DNA of 46,603 nucleotides, taken from an uncultured Pseudomonadota bacterium (GTDB lineage: Bacteria; Myxococcota_A; UBA796; SXON01). The stretch lies in the NCBI GenBank assembly GCA_903900265.1, contig CAIUMM010000063.1, positions 1 through 46,603 of the forward strand. The letters run 5' to 3'. Position 1 is the first letter of the stretch, and each line of letters begins with the position of its first letter. Both the position numbers and the translations under genes were made by a program. The notes under the pieces are model-generated. The model made no database searches. It saw nothing but the letters and a program-made list of their open reading frames with translations, and was not told where the DNA came from. Shown in pieces: positions 32,924 through 41,879 of this stretch.

Positions 32924-33588
32924 CGGAGCGTGCTGCCCGCCGGAATCGAGGTTCGGGGACCGAAGTAGTCGATGTACTCGGTGGACCAGTGGCTCCACTG
33001 GCGTTCGGGGATCGACTTCCAGGACTGAAAGTGCGCGATGCTGTCGCTGTACAACGGCTGTAGGCGCGCTGCGTCGACCTCGCGGAGATCGACCGCGCGC
33101 GTCTTCCACTCGGACCAGGGGTTGATGTAGACCCGCGCCAGATCCACGTGACCGTCGACGTTCCCGTCCTCCCAGCGGTCTTCGAGCACGATGTCCACGC
33201 GGTCGCGGCGCGTGCGGTCTTTGGGCAAGCGTCGCCCGAACGACAACGTGAGGCCTTCAAACTGTACATCTCCGACCACACGGTCGTGGTAGAACGCGAA
33301 CATCATCAGCGCGGGATCGTCCAGCAAGCCCTTCGCGAACGCGTCCTCGCCGACCAGCACGCGGGCCGCGTCCACCACGTCGCGGTCCACCTGCGGATCG
33401 AGCACGTGGGATGAAAATACGGTCATCCCGTATTTGTTCCACGGTCTCGACCACCCTAATCCTTGCGCCTGACGGATCCCTTCGAGCGCGGTCATCAGTC
33501 CGCGGAGGATCGCAGGAGGGCGTTTTCGACGCACGATCTCGCGTGTGAGCGCCGCGGCGTCGAGCGTCTCTCCCTGTGTTTGCGTCAT
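32920..33588 (-). CDS. Hypothetical protein
   Basis: I do not recognise this 222-residue protein. It has no signal peptide and no membrane segment. It is rich in Asp, Arg and Trp, with RPWNKYGMTVFSSHVLDP and a C-terminal stretch with SWKSIPERQWSHWSTEYIDY. Pieces such as FYHDRVVGDVQFEGLTLSF and DGHVDLARVYINPW alternate strand-like segments, suggesting a soluble mixed fold. Its ATG overlaps the TGA of the upstream metzincin-like gene by 4 bases (33585-33588), so the two are co-translated and may work together. Confidence 0.75.
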   Translation of the reverse strand: MTQTQGETLDAAALTREIVRRKRPPAILRGLMTALEGIRQAQGLGWSRPWNKYGMTVFSSHVLDPQVDRDVVDAARVLVGEDAFAKGLLDDPALMMFAFYHDRVVGDVQFEGLTLSFGRRLPKDRTRRDRVDIVLEDRWEDGNVDGHVDLARVYINPWSEWKTRAVDLREVDAARLQPLYSDSIAHFQSWKSIPERQWSHWSTEYIDYFGPRTSIPAGSTLR

Positions 33589-34895
33589 GGAGAGGGTATC
33601 GGTGAGGGGAGCGGGGTCTTGAAGGGAAGTTCTGGACTGACTGGCGGTTCTACCGGATCCGGCACCGGAGGCGGCGGCGGTCCGAGCATCGCGTCGGCCG
33701 AGCCGGATTCGGGGGTGTAGTAGAGATCGGCTTGCTCCTTGGTGATCCAGCCGATGTCGGCGGCGGTGCGGTAGCCGATGCGCGCTTGATGGAGGGACGT
33801 GATCTCGTGCTCGGTCGCGGGGCCGTCGGGAACATCGACGGCCATGATCTCGGCGTAGCGTTGGGGAAACGGCGGTTGGGCCCAGGGCTGCACGAAGCCT
33901 TGCGGGTACTGGGCGAGGTAGGTGTCCGGGTCGTACAGGTCGGACGCGCCGAGGATGTGGGTCAGCTCGTGGGCGATGGTCTCTTGGGCGTAGGCGATAC
34001 TGCTGGTGTTGACCGGGATGAAGCTGACAGCGATTCTCCCCTTTCGAGACCCGCGGGAGTCTGCGGCGAGATCGCCTCGCTCATTGCCGTAAATGACGTA
34101 CACCCGCGCGCCGTGGGCATCGGGATCTTGGTCGTGGTCGCGCGCGAGGGCGTGGAAGTAGCGAGGGTAGCGCCACCCTTGCAAGAGGATGCGCCACCAC
34201 GCAGCGTCGGGGTCGGCGAGCGGCGGCGGGTGCACGTCGGCGACCCAGGGCCCGTTCACCGTGAGATGCAGGTAGGGCGAGGCATCTCCGGTGTAGCGCG
34301 CGTGCTCTTGGGTGTACCAAGCCGCGATAGCGCGCAGGCTCTGGTCGGGGTCGGCCGAGTTGAGCTTTCGGATGAGCGGGGACTTGGCTGCTTCCGGTCT
34401 CACGAACTGATAGATCGCGACGTCGATGGGGCCGCTCGGGTCCAGCAGCTCCTGCTCGCGCAGCATGAACTTAGAGAGTTGAAACAGGAACACCGCGAAC
34501 GCGAACACCACGACCAGCTGCCGCAGCCGGGTGTTGCGCGCGCGCCGGGTGATCACGCCCGAGCAGGACCCGCACAGCAGCTCCCCTTTGGCGTCCAACC
34601 GGCATCCCGGACAGATCGCCGTGCCGCAGGCGCTGCAGTTGTGCGCGGTGATCTGCGCCGTGTGGGACGCGCACAGCGAACGACCCACGCTGGCCTCTTC
34701 CATCACGACCACTTCGGCGCCGGCGTTGCGAAGCGCAGCGGCGAGGAGCTCACTGTCGTGGACGTCGCTGGCGATCTGCACGATCGCGGGTACCCCTTTG
34801 TCCCCTTCGGGCCGGAAGGGGCGTCCAAGAGCGGCGGTCAGCGCCTCCCCTCCGCCGAGCGGGAGTCGAACCACGACCACCATCCAGCGACTCAT
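33585..34895 (-). CDS. Membrane-anchored metzincin-like zinc protease with N-terminal Cys/His cluster
   Basis: From ATG 34895 the protein has 436 residues. Residues about 60-100 hold a Cys/His cluster of zinc-finger type (HNCSACGTAICPGC, then CGSC). One hydrophobic helix (about 110-130, LVVVFAFAVFLF) crosses the membrane. The outer part carries HELTHILGASD (His309, Glu310, His313, Asp319), which is HExxHxxGxxD, a metzincin zinc site with Asp as third ligand, as in snapalysin-type enzymes. A Met a little downstream (AEIMAVDVPDG) fits the Met-turn. The C-terminus is Pro-rich. It probably cleaves peptides outside the inner membrane while the Cys cluster stays in the cytoplasm. An open frame upstream to 34976 is Arg/Ser-rich and less convincing. 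Confidence 0.8.
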   Translation of the reverse strand: MSRWMVVVVRLPLGGGEALTAALGRPFRPEGDKGVPAIVQIASDVHDSELLAAALRNAGAEVVVMEEASVGRSLCASHTAQITAHNCSACGTAICPGCRLDAKGELLCGSCSGVITRRARNTRLRQLVVVFAFAVFLFQLSKFMLREQELLDPSGPIDVAIYQFVRPEAAKSPLIRKLNSADPDQSLRAIAAWYTQEHARYTGDASPYLHLTVNGPWVADVHPPPLADPDAAWWRILLQGWRYPRYFHALARDHDQDPDAHGARVYVIYGNERGDLAADSRGSRKGRIAVSFIPVNTSSIAYAQETIAHELTHILGASDLYDPDTYLAQYPQGFVQPWAQPPFPQRYAEIMAVDVPDGPATEHEITSLHQARIGYRTAADIGWITKEQADLYYTPESGSADAMLGPPPPPVPDPVEPPVSPELPFKTPLPSPIPSP

Positions 34896-35004
34896 GGGAG
34901 CGGAGCCGGGAGCGGATGGGGATGAGGCACGGAAACAGCGTAGTCCGCGCCGCGTGCCGCCGGCAAGCCGCAGCATGTCAGCGTCGAAGCCGATCGGGGT
35001 GCAA

Positions 35005-36513
35005 TTACCAAGGAGAAGGCTTGTAGTCTTTTATGAATTGCCCCCAGACCTGCACGCCGGTGTTGATGCCCGTCAGGAAGGGATCGAGGATGCGCGCCGC
35101 TCCATCGATGATGTCCAGCGGCGGCTGAAAGCCGTCGGCGACCTTGCGCTCCACATGGATCGCGGGATCCTCGTCGGTGACCCAGCCGGTGTCGACGGCG
35201 TTCATGAAGATGCCGTCCTTGCGGTAGTCCGGCGCGGAGGTGCGCGTCATCATGTTGAGCGCGGCCTTGGCCATGTTGGTGTGCGGGTGCTTGTCGCTCT
35301 TGGTCACGCGATAAAACTGGCCTTCCATCGCGCTGACGTTGACGATGTGGCGGTCCCCGGTGTTTCCACGCAACAGCAGCGGCTTTAGCTTGCTGTTCAG
35401 GATGAACGGGGCGATCGCGTTGACGAGGTGCACCTCCAACAGCTCGGGCGTGGAGACGTCTGCGAGCTTCAGGCGCCAGCTGTTCATCGTTCGCAGGTCG
35501 ACCTGCTGCAAGTCTTCGTCGAGGCGTCCTTTGGGGAAGATCGCTTCGGGGACGATGCTCGCGTCATCGAGGTGGCCGGATTGGGAGAGGGACGGCGGAG
35601 GCCGCGACAGCGGGGGCTCGCTCCCCAACACAGCGCGCTCGGCTGCGGGCAACAACGCAGGATCGATGCGCTCCGCTTCGATCAAGTGCGCGTAGAACTC
35701 CGGGGGGCGGCGGATGGTTTGGCAGGCGTTGTTGATCAACAGGTCCAGCTGCGGCTCGGTCTCGCACAGATGCAGACAGAACGCCTCGACGCTGGGCGCG
35801 TGGCGAAAGTCCAGCCCGTAGATCTGGAGCCGGGACGCGAACGCGGAAAAGTCGGCCTCGAGGCCAAAGCGGTGCGCGGCGTCGTGGGGAAAGCGCGTGG
35901 TCACGATCACCCGCGCCCCTGCGCGCAGCAGCGTCAGCGCGCATTGGTAGCCGATCTTCAAGCGCCCGCCGGTGACGAGCGCCACTCGGCCGCGCAGATC
36001 GGCGGTCTGGCGCCGTTTGGCGTAGCAGAAGTCGCCGCAGCGCCCGCACATGGAGTCGTAGTAAAAATGAACCTGCGCGTAGGGCGCCTTGCAGACGTAG
36101 CAGGCGCGCGGGCGATTCAGGCTGGGCTCAGGCGTGCCGGGCTCAGGCTCGATCGCGTCCGAAGCTTCGCCGTGCGTGTGGGCCTCGGCGGCTTGGCTCG
36201 GCGGCTCCAACCACAGCGGGGTGTACACCGGCGCCTGTCGCTGTTGCCGGAGCCCGCTGCTCTCGATCAGCGCGCGGTCCTGCTGCAGCGCCGCCCGCTT
36301 GCGGGCCTTGCGGTGCTCCTTGCCCGTCTGCGCGACGGCGTCGCGGCCGGGTCGAGACAAGCGCCCGGCGGAGATCATCAGCTGGAGTCGTAGATCCTCG
36401 CGGATCTCGGCGAGCCGCACCCGATCGTCGGTGAGCGCGTCGAGCAGCTGGATCGCGGCTTCGACGGCGGCGTCTGAGATCAGCGACGGGATCGGCGACG
36501 GGGCGTTGGACAT
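35005..36513 (-). CDS. Short-chain dehydrogenase/reductase-like protein with Cys cluster
   Basis: From ATG 36513 (AGGAG 6 bases upstream) the protein has 502 residues. Residues about 1-130 are helical and charged. A Cys cluster follows (about 135-165): ACYVCKAPYAQ, then MCGRCGDFCYAKR, probably binding zinc. The Rossmann domain begins at RVALVTGGRLKIGYQ (TGGxxKIG in place of TGxxxGIG) and continues with LDLLINNACQT and IVNVSAMEG. Where SDRs have YxxxK this one has TNMAK, so the catalytic Tyr is replaced by Thr, although Lys remains. Similar Cys-cluster SDRs occur in other bacteria and fungi, so this looks like a family trait and not decay. The reaction is unknown; it might be a binding or regulatory protein. 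It is divergent from the esterase gene. Confidence 0.85.
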   Translation of the reverse strand: MSNAPSPIPSLISDAAVEAAIQLLDALTDDRVRLAEIREDLRLQLMISAGRLSRPGRDAVAQTGKEHRKARKRAALQQDRALIESSGLRQQRQAPVYTPLWLEPPSQAAEAHTHGEASDAIEPEPGTPEPSLNRPRACYVCKAPYAQVHFYYDSMCGRCGDFCYAKRRQTADLRGRVALVTGGRLKIGYQCALTLLRAGARVIVTTRFPHDAAHRFGLEADFSAFASRLQIYGLDFRHAPSVEAFCLHLCETEPQLDLLINNACQTIRRPPEFYAHLIEAERIDPALLPAAERAVLGSEPPLSRPPPSLSQSGHLDDASIVPEAIFPKGRLDEDLQQVDLRTMNSWRLKLADVSTPELLEVHLVNAIAPFILNSKLKPLLLRGNTGDRHIVNVSAMEGQFYRVTKSDKHPHTNMAKAALNMMTRTSAPDYRKDGIFMNAVDTGWVTDEDPAIHVERKVADGFQPPLDIIDGAARILDPFLTGINTGVQVWGQFIKDYKPSPW

Positions 36514-36562
36514 CGGGGCTCCTATACCGTACCGGCCGATCGGGATCCGGATAGCGGGGCGG

Positions 36563-37528
36563 ATGCACGCTCTTCGCCCCCTCTCGCTTTCGCTGTCGCT
36601 CCCGCAGCCTGTCGGCTTGCCCGCCGTCAGCTTGTGCGCCGTCGGCCTGCTCGCCGTCAGCCTGCTCGCCGGCTGCAGGTCCGGGGGGCCAGCCGATGAC
36701 TCCGCCGGCTCCGACTCCGCAGACTCGGTGGATTCTGCGGACACCGGGCCCCAACCGCCGGCGCTCACCGCGCTCTCCAACGGCGAATGTCCCGACTTTT
36801 CTTCGCCCGGATCGTCCAAGTTCATGTCCCACGACGAGGAGCGCAAGGTCATCGCCTATTGGCCTGCGGCGCGTCCGGAAGGCATGCCCGTCGTATTCGT
36901 ATGGCACCCGCTGGGCAGCAGCGCGCGCGACATGTCCACCTGGCTGGACCTCGAAGATTACGCCAATCAAGTAGGCGCGCTGGTGCTCGTGCCCGACGCG
37001 CTGTCGTCCAACCCCTACGAGTGGGACTTCTGGAACGACGGCGAGGATGACCCGACGCTCTACGACGATCTCCGTACCTGCGCCGCGCAGGAATTCAACG
37101 TGAACCTGAAGAAGGTGTCCAGCACCGGCATGAGCGCGGGCGCGCTGTGGACCACTTGGCTGGCGATCCATCGCGGCGACACGCTCGCGACGGTGCTGCC
37201 GTTTTCAGGCGGGACCGAGCCGGTGATTCAATACAGCAGCCCTGAAGGGGATTTTCCGGTGCTGCTCGACTATGGCGGCGACACCGACCAATACACCGGC
37301 GGCGGCGGCACCGTCGACTTTCAGCAGACAACTACCCAGTTTGCGAGCGAGCTCTATGCCGATGGTCACGAGGTCGTGCTGTGCAACCACAACCTCGGCC
37401 ACACGCTCCCGCCCACCTCGCGTCAGCAGATGGACGCGTGGTTGACCGCGCAGACCTGGGGCGAGCCCAACTCGGTCGCGATGAGCGCGCTTCCCGCGTA
37501 TTGCGTGGCTTACAGCGGGGCTCGGTAG
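36563..37528 (+). CDS. Lipoprotein alpha/beta-hydrolase (esterase/PHB-depolymerase-like)
   Basis: The 321-residue protein has a long leader of repeated Leu/Ser stretches ending LLAGC (Cys38 as lipid site), followed by a D/S/A linker (about 46-62). The catalytic part is an alpha/beta-hydrolase like secreted feruloyl or poly-hydroxybutyrate esterases: VVFVWHPLGSSARD carries the oxyanion strand, STGMSAGALW the nucleophile Ser191 in GxSxG, VLLDYGGDTDQY the likely acid, and CNHNLGHTLP the likely catalytic His. It should hydrolyse an ester outside the cell; the substrate is unknown. ATG 36563 was chosen since the lipoprotein leader begins there; longer frames run into the opposite SDR gene. Confidence 0.88.
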   Translation: MHALRPLSLSLSLPQPVGLPAVSLCAVGLLAVSLLAGCRSGGPADDSAGSDSADSVDSADTGPQPPALTALSNGECPDFSSPGSSKFMSHDEERKVIAYWPAARPEGMPVVFVWHPLGSSARDMSTWLDLEDYANQVGALVLVPDALSSNPYEWDFWNDGEDDPTLYDDLRTCAAQEFNVNLKKVSSTGMSAGALWTTWLAIHRGDTLATVLPFSGGTEPVIQYSSPEGDFPVLLDYGGDTDQYTGGGGTVDFQQTTTQFASELYADGHEVVLCNHNLGHTLPPTSRQQMDAWLTAQTWGEPNSVAMSALPAYCVAYSGAR

Positions 37529-37577
37529 GCCCGGCGGGAGTGCTCGAGCGGGCGTGTGCGAGCGAGCCCGTGCGAAG

Positions 37578-37943
37578 CTACGCGAGCCGGCGGTTGTCCG
37601 GGCGCAGCGCCCACGACACCATCGCCAGCACGCCGACCACGATCGGCGCGGGGGCGCCCGCGGTGTCCCCGGCGGCGATGTGCGAGTAAAAGGCGCCGGT
37701 GGTGAGGAAGAACACGCCGGCGTAGGCCCACTCCTTCAGCCGAGGAAAGTTAGGCGCGAGCAGCGCCACCGGCGCGGACACCTTCCAGATGCCCAGCAGC
37801 GTGGACATGTACATCGGATACCCGAGGTGGTTCATGGACTCCGCCACCGGCGGCTGGTGCGTGAGATGCGCGAAGCCCCCCGCGGCCATTCCGAGCGAGA
37901 CGATGGCGGTGCTGACCCAATAGGCGACGGTTTTTGCGTTCAT
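37578..37943 (-). CDS. DoxX-like small membrane protein
   Basis: From ATG 37943 (GGAG about 8 bases upstream) the protein has 121 residues and four hydrophobic helices. The pattern WVSTAIVSLGMAAGGFAHLT, YPMYMSTLLGIWKVSAPVAL, EWAYAGVFFLTTGAFYSHI and APIVVGVLAMVSWAL matches the DoxX-like family of quinone-linked or redox-associated membrane proteins. The C-terminus LRPDNRRLA is short. It stands alone between opposite-strand genes, and its specific role is not known. Confidence 0.88.
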   Translation of the reverse strand: MNAKTVAYWVSTAIVSLGMAAGGFAHLTHQPPVAESMNHLGYPMYMSTLLGIWKVSAPVALLAPNFPRLKEWAYAGVFFLTTGAFYSHIAAGDTAGAPAPIVVGVLAMVSWALRPDNRRLA

Positions 37944-38067
37944 AGTTTTGACTCCGTGCGGGGAGTACCTGCGCACGGGATTGGGGTCAAGGAGGAGAGA
38001 ATGGGCATCACCTGACCGAAAATGATGCAGGGGGTGGTGGAGGAGGCAAAGGTGTTATGCCGCTTTC

Positions 38068-38424
38068 ATGTTGCGCTACCTCATCCCATTCCTCGGCTTG
38101 GCTTCACTCGCGTGCGGTGCGGGCAACGTCCTCTCCGTCTCCACGCCGCTCGCCCACTTTGTGGTCGTCAGCAAAGACTCCAACGAGTCCTGCTCCAAGC
38201 TCTTGGACTACTGCCTGCAGGTTTCCTGTCAGATCTCGAATGACAGCCCTGTACCGGGCCAGGCGGTGGTTGACATTCAGCTGCTCGACAAGACCGGGGC
38301 GGTGTTGCACACCGACACCGAGCGCGTGGACATCGGCCCAGGGGACACCAAAACGGTGAGCCATGACTTCACCGAGGCGAAGCTTATTGGTCGCGATTCG
38401 CAGTATGCGTGTACGGTCCGCTGA
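38068..38424 (+). CDS. Small putative lipoprotein
   Basis: The 118-residue protein begins with an export signal ending LASLAC (Cys16). The mature part is about 100 residues of beta-type sequence (CLQVSCQISNDSPVPGQAVV, then VDIQLLDKTGAVL and GPGDTKTVSHDF), reminiscent of small immunoglobulin-like modules such as FxLYD or YcfL-type lipoproteins, but I cannot assign a family. Five Cys in the mature chain besides the lipid Cys may form disulfides. The 124-base region upstream holds no recognisable site. It precedes the large repeat protein by 63 bases. Confidence 0.7.
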   Translation: MLRYLIPFLGLASLACGAGNVLSVSTPLAHFVVVSKDSNESCSKLLDYCLQVSCQISNDSPVPGQAVVDIQLLDKTGAVLHTDTERVDIGPGDTKTVSHDFTEAKLIGRDSQYACTVR

Positions 38425-38458
38425 GCCGGAAACCGCGCCGGACGCCGTCCCGGGCTGC

Positions 38459-38464
38459 TATACT
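38459..38464 (+). promoter_or_regulatory. Possible -10 element (TATACT)
   Basis: TATACT occurs 23 bases before ATG 38488 of the repeat protein, in a GC-rich gap. It matches the hexamer before the gene at 466. No convincing -35 element is visible. Confidence 0.4.
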
Positions 38465-38487
38465 TGGGCGCTGCCCCTGAGTACTTG

Positions 38488-41400
38488 ATGGCCCGTCCCT
38501 TCGCCGCTCGTTCGTTGTTCCCTCTCGTCGTCGGCTTTACGCTGTGGGTTCCCAGGCTCGCCGAAGCCGCTACCTGTGGAAATGGAACGGTTGAAGGCTC
38601 CGAGGCGTGTGACGACGGCAACACGACGAGCCTCGATGGGTGTTCGTCCACCTGCGTAGACGAAGCCGGTTGGGACTGCAACGTCGCCAACTTCGGCATG
38701 GACTTCACCGAGACCCTCGACAGCCTCGGGACGCCGCCGATCTGGGCGGTGTCGTCCGACCTGTTGACGGTCACGCAGTCCGAGAACTCCGACCCCACGG
38801 TCTACATGACCAACTTGTCGGCCACCTCCACCACCATCACCTTCAAGCAGAGCGTCAACACCACCAGCGACGACGACTTCATCGGCTTTGTGGTCGGCTA
38901 TGACGCGGGAGACAAGTCCAGCAGCGGCGCCGAGTGGATCCTCTTCGACTGGAAGCAAGCCGATCAGGTGTACTACGGGACTGGATCCAAGGGTTTTGCG
39001 GTCAGTCGGGTGACCGGCACGACGAGCAAAGAGGACCTCTGGGCGCACAACGGCTCGCTCAGCGTGCTGAAGCGCGGCACGCGCTATGGATCCACAGGTT
39101 GGACCGACAACACCAGCTACACCGTGTCCCTGACCTACTCGACCACGCGCATTCGGGTGTCGATCAACGGGGTGTCCGAGATCGACATCTCCGGCACGTT
39201 CCCCGCGGGTAATTTCGGCTTCTACAACTACTCGCAGTCCGACATCAAGTACACGCTGACCTCGCCGATCAACAAGACGGTGTGCGAGGCGCTGGACAGC
39301 GACGGCGACGGCCTGACCGATCCCGAGGAGCTGCTCACCTACCTCACCGATCCCTACGACAGCGACAGCGACGATGACAGCTTGGGCGACGGCACCGAGG
39401 TGCGCACCACGCTCACCGATCCGAACGACGCTGACAGCGACGACGACGCGCTGGGCGACGGCACCGAGGTCAACAGCACGCTCACCAACCCGAACATCGC
39501 CGACACCGACAGCGACGGCCTGCTCGATGGCACCGAGGTCCTGACCACCTACACCGACCCGCTGGTCTCGGACTCCGACGCCGACGGCCTAGGCGACGGC
39601 ACCGAGGTCAACAGCACCGCCACCGATCCGCTCGACGCCGACTCGGACGACGACGCGCTGTCCGACGGCACCGAGGTCAACACCGCCGCCACCGATCCGC
39701 TCGACGCCGACTCGGACGACGATCGCCTGACCGACGGCGAGGAGTGGAGCACCATCGGCACCGATCCCAACGACGCCGACACCGACGACGGCGGCGTTTC
39801 CGACGGCGACGAGGTGCTCGACTACGGCCTCGATCCCTTTGACGGCGGCGACGACGTCTACGGCCTCGACACCGACGGGGACGGCCTGTCCGATGGCGTC
39901 GAGATCAACTCCACCGGCACCGACCCGAACGTGGCCGACACCGACGCTGACGGCTTGGGCGATGGCACCGAGGTGTTGACCACCTACACCGACCCGCTGG
40001 ACCCCGACTCCGACGATGACGCATTGAGCGACGGCACTGAGGTCAACACGACGCTCACCGACCCGAACGACGCCGACACCGACGACGGCGGCGTGCCTGA
40101 CGGCGAAGAGGTGGCCGAGCACATCGACCCGCTCGATGGCAGCGATGACGCCACCGTGCTCGACTCGGACATGGACGGCTTGACCGACGCCGACGAGGCG
40201 AGCATCGGCTCCAATCCCTTCGACCGCGACACCGACAAGGACGGCTTGGGCGACGGCGTCGAGCACACCGCGTTGCGCAGCGATCCGCTGGTCTCCGACA
40301 CCGACGGCGACGGCATCGACGACTACGACGAGGTGCAGATGTGGAGCACCGATCCGCTGGACACGGACACCGACCACGACGGCCTGAGCGACGCGGCGGA
40401 GGCCTACACCATCGGCACCGATCCGCTGGATCCCGACACCGACAACGGCGGCGTGATCGACGGCGCCGAAGTGAGCGCCGGCGCCGATCCCTTCGACCCC
40501 TCGGACGAGACCTTCGGAGCGGACGGGGACGCGGACGGCCTCGACGACGCCGAAGAAGCGGCGATCGGCACCGATCCCGCCAACGCGGACACCGACGAGG
40601 ACGGCATCTCCGACGGCGAAGAGCTGCGCGATACGCGGACCGATCCCTTGGACAGCGACACCGACGACGACGGGCTCGCCGATTGGGAAGAGGTGGACGA
40701 CACCGGCACCGACCCCTTGGATGCGGACACCGACAACGACGGCTTGAGCGACAGCGATGAGGTGCACGACACCGGCACCGATCCGCTGGACGCCGACAGC
40801 GACGGCGGCGGCGTCACCGATGGCGGCGAGCGCGCCGAGGGCTCCAACGCCACCGTCGGCACCGATGACAGCACCGTCCTCGACACCGACACCGACGGCG
40901 ATGGCCTCACCGACGAGGAAGAGTCGGCGTTAGGCAGCGAGCCTACGTACACGGACACCGACGGCGATGGCCTCTCGGACGAAGCCGAGGTGAGCGTCAC
41001 CCTCACCGATCCCGCGCGGCCCGACTCGGACTCGGACGGTTTGGATGACGCCACTGAGCTCGCGACCACCCACACGGACCCGCTGGACGCCGACTCCGAC
41101 GACGACGGCCTGCTCGACGGCGCCGAGGTGGAGCGCCACGGATCCGACCCCAACGACGCCGACACCGACGACGGCGGCGTGGGCGACGGCGCGGAGGTCG
41201 GCGACGGCACCGACCTGTTTGAGCCCAGCGACGACGGGAGCGGCTACGACAACGACGGCGACGGCCTGACCAACGGCGAAGAAGCGGTGCTCGGCACCGA
41301 TCCAGACGTCTACGACACCGATGGCGACAGCCTCGGCGACGGCGAAGAGGTAAACGACATCGGCACCGACCCGACCCGCGCGGACACGGACGGCGACAAC

Positions 41401-41871
41401 TTGGGCGATGGCGTCGAGGTGCACGACACCGGCACCGATCCGCTGCTCGCCGACACCGACGGCGACGCGTTGAACGACGGCGAAGAGCTGGACGTGTATG
41501 GCACCGATCCGATGGTCGCGGACAGCGATGGCGACGGGCTGATGGACGGCGAAGAGGTGCTCGTCGAGGAGACCGATCCGCTGCTGCCGGACACCGACGG
41601 CGACGGCTTGAGCGATGGCGACGAGGTTCACACCTACGGCACCGATCCCACCGACACCGACACCGATGACGGCGGCGTTGAAGACGGCGTCGAGGTCGAA
41701 GCCGGCACCGATCCGTTGAACCCCGATGACGACTTCCCGACAGCGGTGGAGGCGCGCACCGGCGGCTACATGGGCGGCACCTGCGCGACCGCTCCCGCTG
41801 CCGGCGGGGGCTTGTGGTTCGCCGCGGCGCCGTGGCTCGCGGCCATCCTCCTGGTTCGGCGTCGGCGGTAG
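38488..41871 (+). CDS. Giant thrombospondin-type-3 repeat surface protein with C-terminal sorting signal
   Basis: From ATG 38488 the protein has 1127 residues. A signal peptide ([19 protein letters not shown]) is followed by a DUF4215-type Cys-rich repeat ([16 protein letters not shown] to CSSTC), then a lectin-like domain (about 60-260) with [11 protein letters not shown] and FDWKQAD, resembling the thrombospondin C-terminal domain. About 34 acidic repeats of roughly 23 residues of the form [19 protein letters not shown] follow and should bind many calcium ions. The end GGYMGGTC, a hydrophobic segment and RRRR make a sorting signal related to MYXO-CTERM but with one Cys. It is probably a calcium-stiffened stalk or adhesin on the cell surface. 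ATG 38488 is preferred over GTG/ATG-like starts at 38464 because the basic leader begins there. The OmpA-family gene follows after 8 bases. Confidence 0.9.
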   Translation: MARPFAARSLFPLVVGFTLWVPRLAEAATCGNGTVEGSEACDDGNTTSLDGCSSTCVDEAGWDCNVANFGMDFTETLDSLGTPPIWAVSSDLLTVTQSENSDPTVYMTNLSATSTTITFKQSVNTTSDDDFIGFVVGYDAGDKSSSGAEWILFDWKQADQVYYGTGSKGFAVSRVTGTTSKEDLWAHNGSLSVLKRGTRYGSTGWTDNTSYTVSLTYSTTRIRVSINGVSEIDISGTFPAGNFGFYNYSQSDIKYTLTSPINKTVCEALDSDGDGLTDPEELLTYLTDPYDSDSDDDSLGDGTEVRTTLTDPNDADSDDDALGDGTEVNSTLTNPNIADTDSDGLLDGTEVLTTYTDPLVSDSDADGLGDGTEVNSTATDPLDADSDDDALSDGTEVNTAATDPLDADSDDDRLTDGEEWSTIGTDPNDADTDDGGVSDGDEVLDYGLDPFDGGDDVYGLDTDGDGLSDGVEINSTGTDPNVADTDADGLGDGTEVLTTYTDPLDPDSDDDALSDGTEVNTTLTDPNDADTDDGGVPDGEEVAEHIDPLDGSDDATVLDSDMDGLTDADEASIGSNPFDRDTDKDGLGDGVEHTALRSDPLVSDTDGDGIDDYDEVQMWSTDPLDTDTDHDGLSDAAEAYTIGTDPLDPDTDNGGVIDGAEVSAGADPFDPSDETFGADGDADGLDDAEEAAIGTDPANADTDEDGISDGEELRDTRTDPLDSDTDDDGLADWEEVDDTGTDPLDADTDNDGLSDSDEVHDTGTDPLDADSDGGGVTDGGERAEGSNATVGTDDSTVLDTDTDGDGLTDEEESALGSEPTYTDTDGDGLSDEAEVSVTLTDPARPDSDSDGLDDATELATTHTDPLDADSDDDGLLDGAEVERHGSDPNDADTDDGGVGDGAEVGDGTDLFEPSDDGSGYDNDGDGLTNGEEAVLGTDPDVYDTDGDSLGDGEEVNDIGTDPTRADTDGDNLGDGVEVHDTGTDPLLADTDGDALNDGEELDVYGTDPMVADSDGDGLMDGEEVLVEETDPLLPDTDGDGLSDGDEVHTYGTDPTDTDTDDGGVEDGVEVEAGTDPLNPDDDFPTAVEARTGGYMGGTCATAPAAGGGLWFAAAPWLAAILLVRRRR
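39286..41736 (+). repeat. About 34 tandem calcium-binding repeats with a higher-order period
   Basis: Each unit of about 69 bases encodes TDP-x-DxDxDxDGLxDGxEV. In units 7, 11, 16, 21, 26 and 33 the core DGDGL is replaced by DDGGV or a similar GGV form, and five of these are followed by a longer spacer with DPFD or similar. So the array is divided into blocks of about 4-7 units. Confidence 0.85.
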
Positions 41872-41879
41872 GTCGAATC

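Noticed and set aside
32902..33125. Continuation of the HPt frame into the next gene
   Set aside because: Arg/Ser/Gly-rich and antisense to the 32920 gene; it also passes through the terminator stem.
36536..36543. CCGATCGG palindrome between the SDR and esterase genes
   Set aside because: An 8-base palindrome of this composition is expected often by chance in GC-rich DNA, and no flanking half-sites support it.
36514..36852. N-terminal extension of the Cys-cluster SDR
   Set aside because: It runs through the opposite esterase leader; AGGAG before ATG 36513 fixes the start.
39589..40767. 392-codon and other long minus-strand frames in the repeat protein gene
   Set aside because: They arise from the repetitive GAC/GGC codons read backwards, giving Val/Gly/Ile or Ser/Pro repeats with no start context.
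39286..41736. Tandem repeats as a possible CRISPR array
   Set aside because: The repeats are coding, in frame, about 69 bases long with no unique spacers of constant size.
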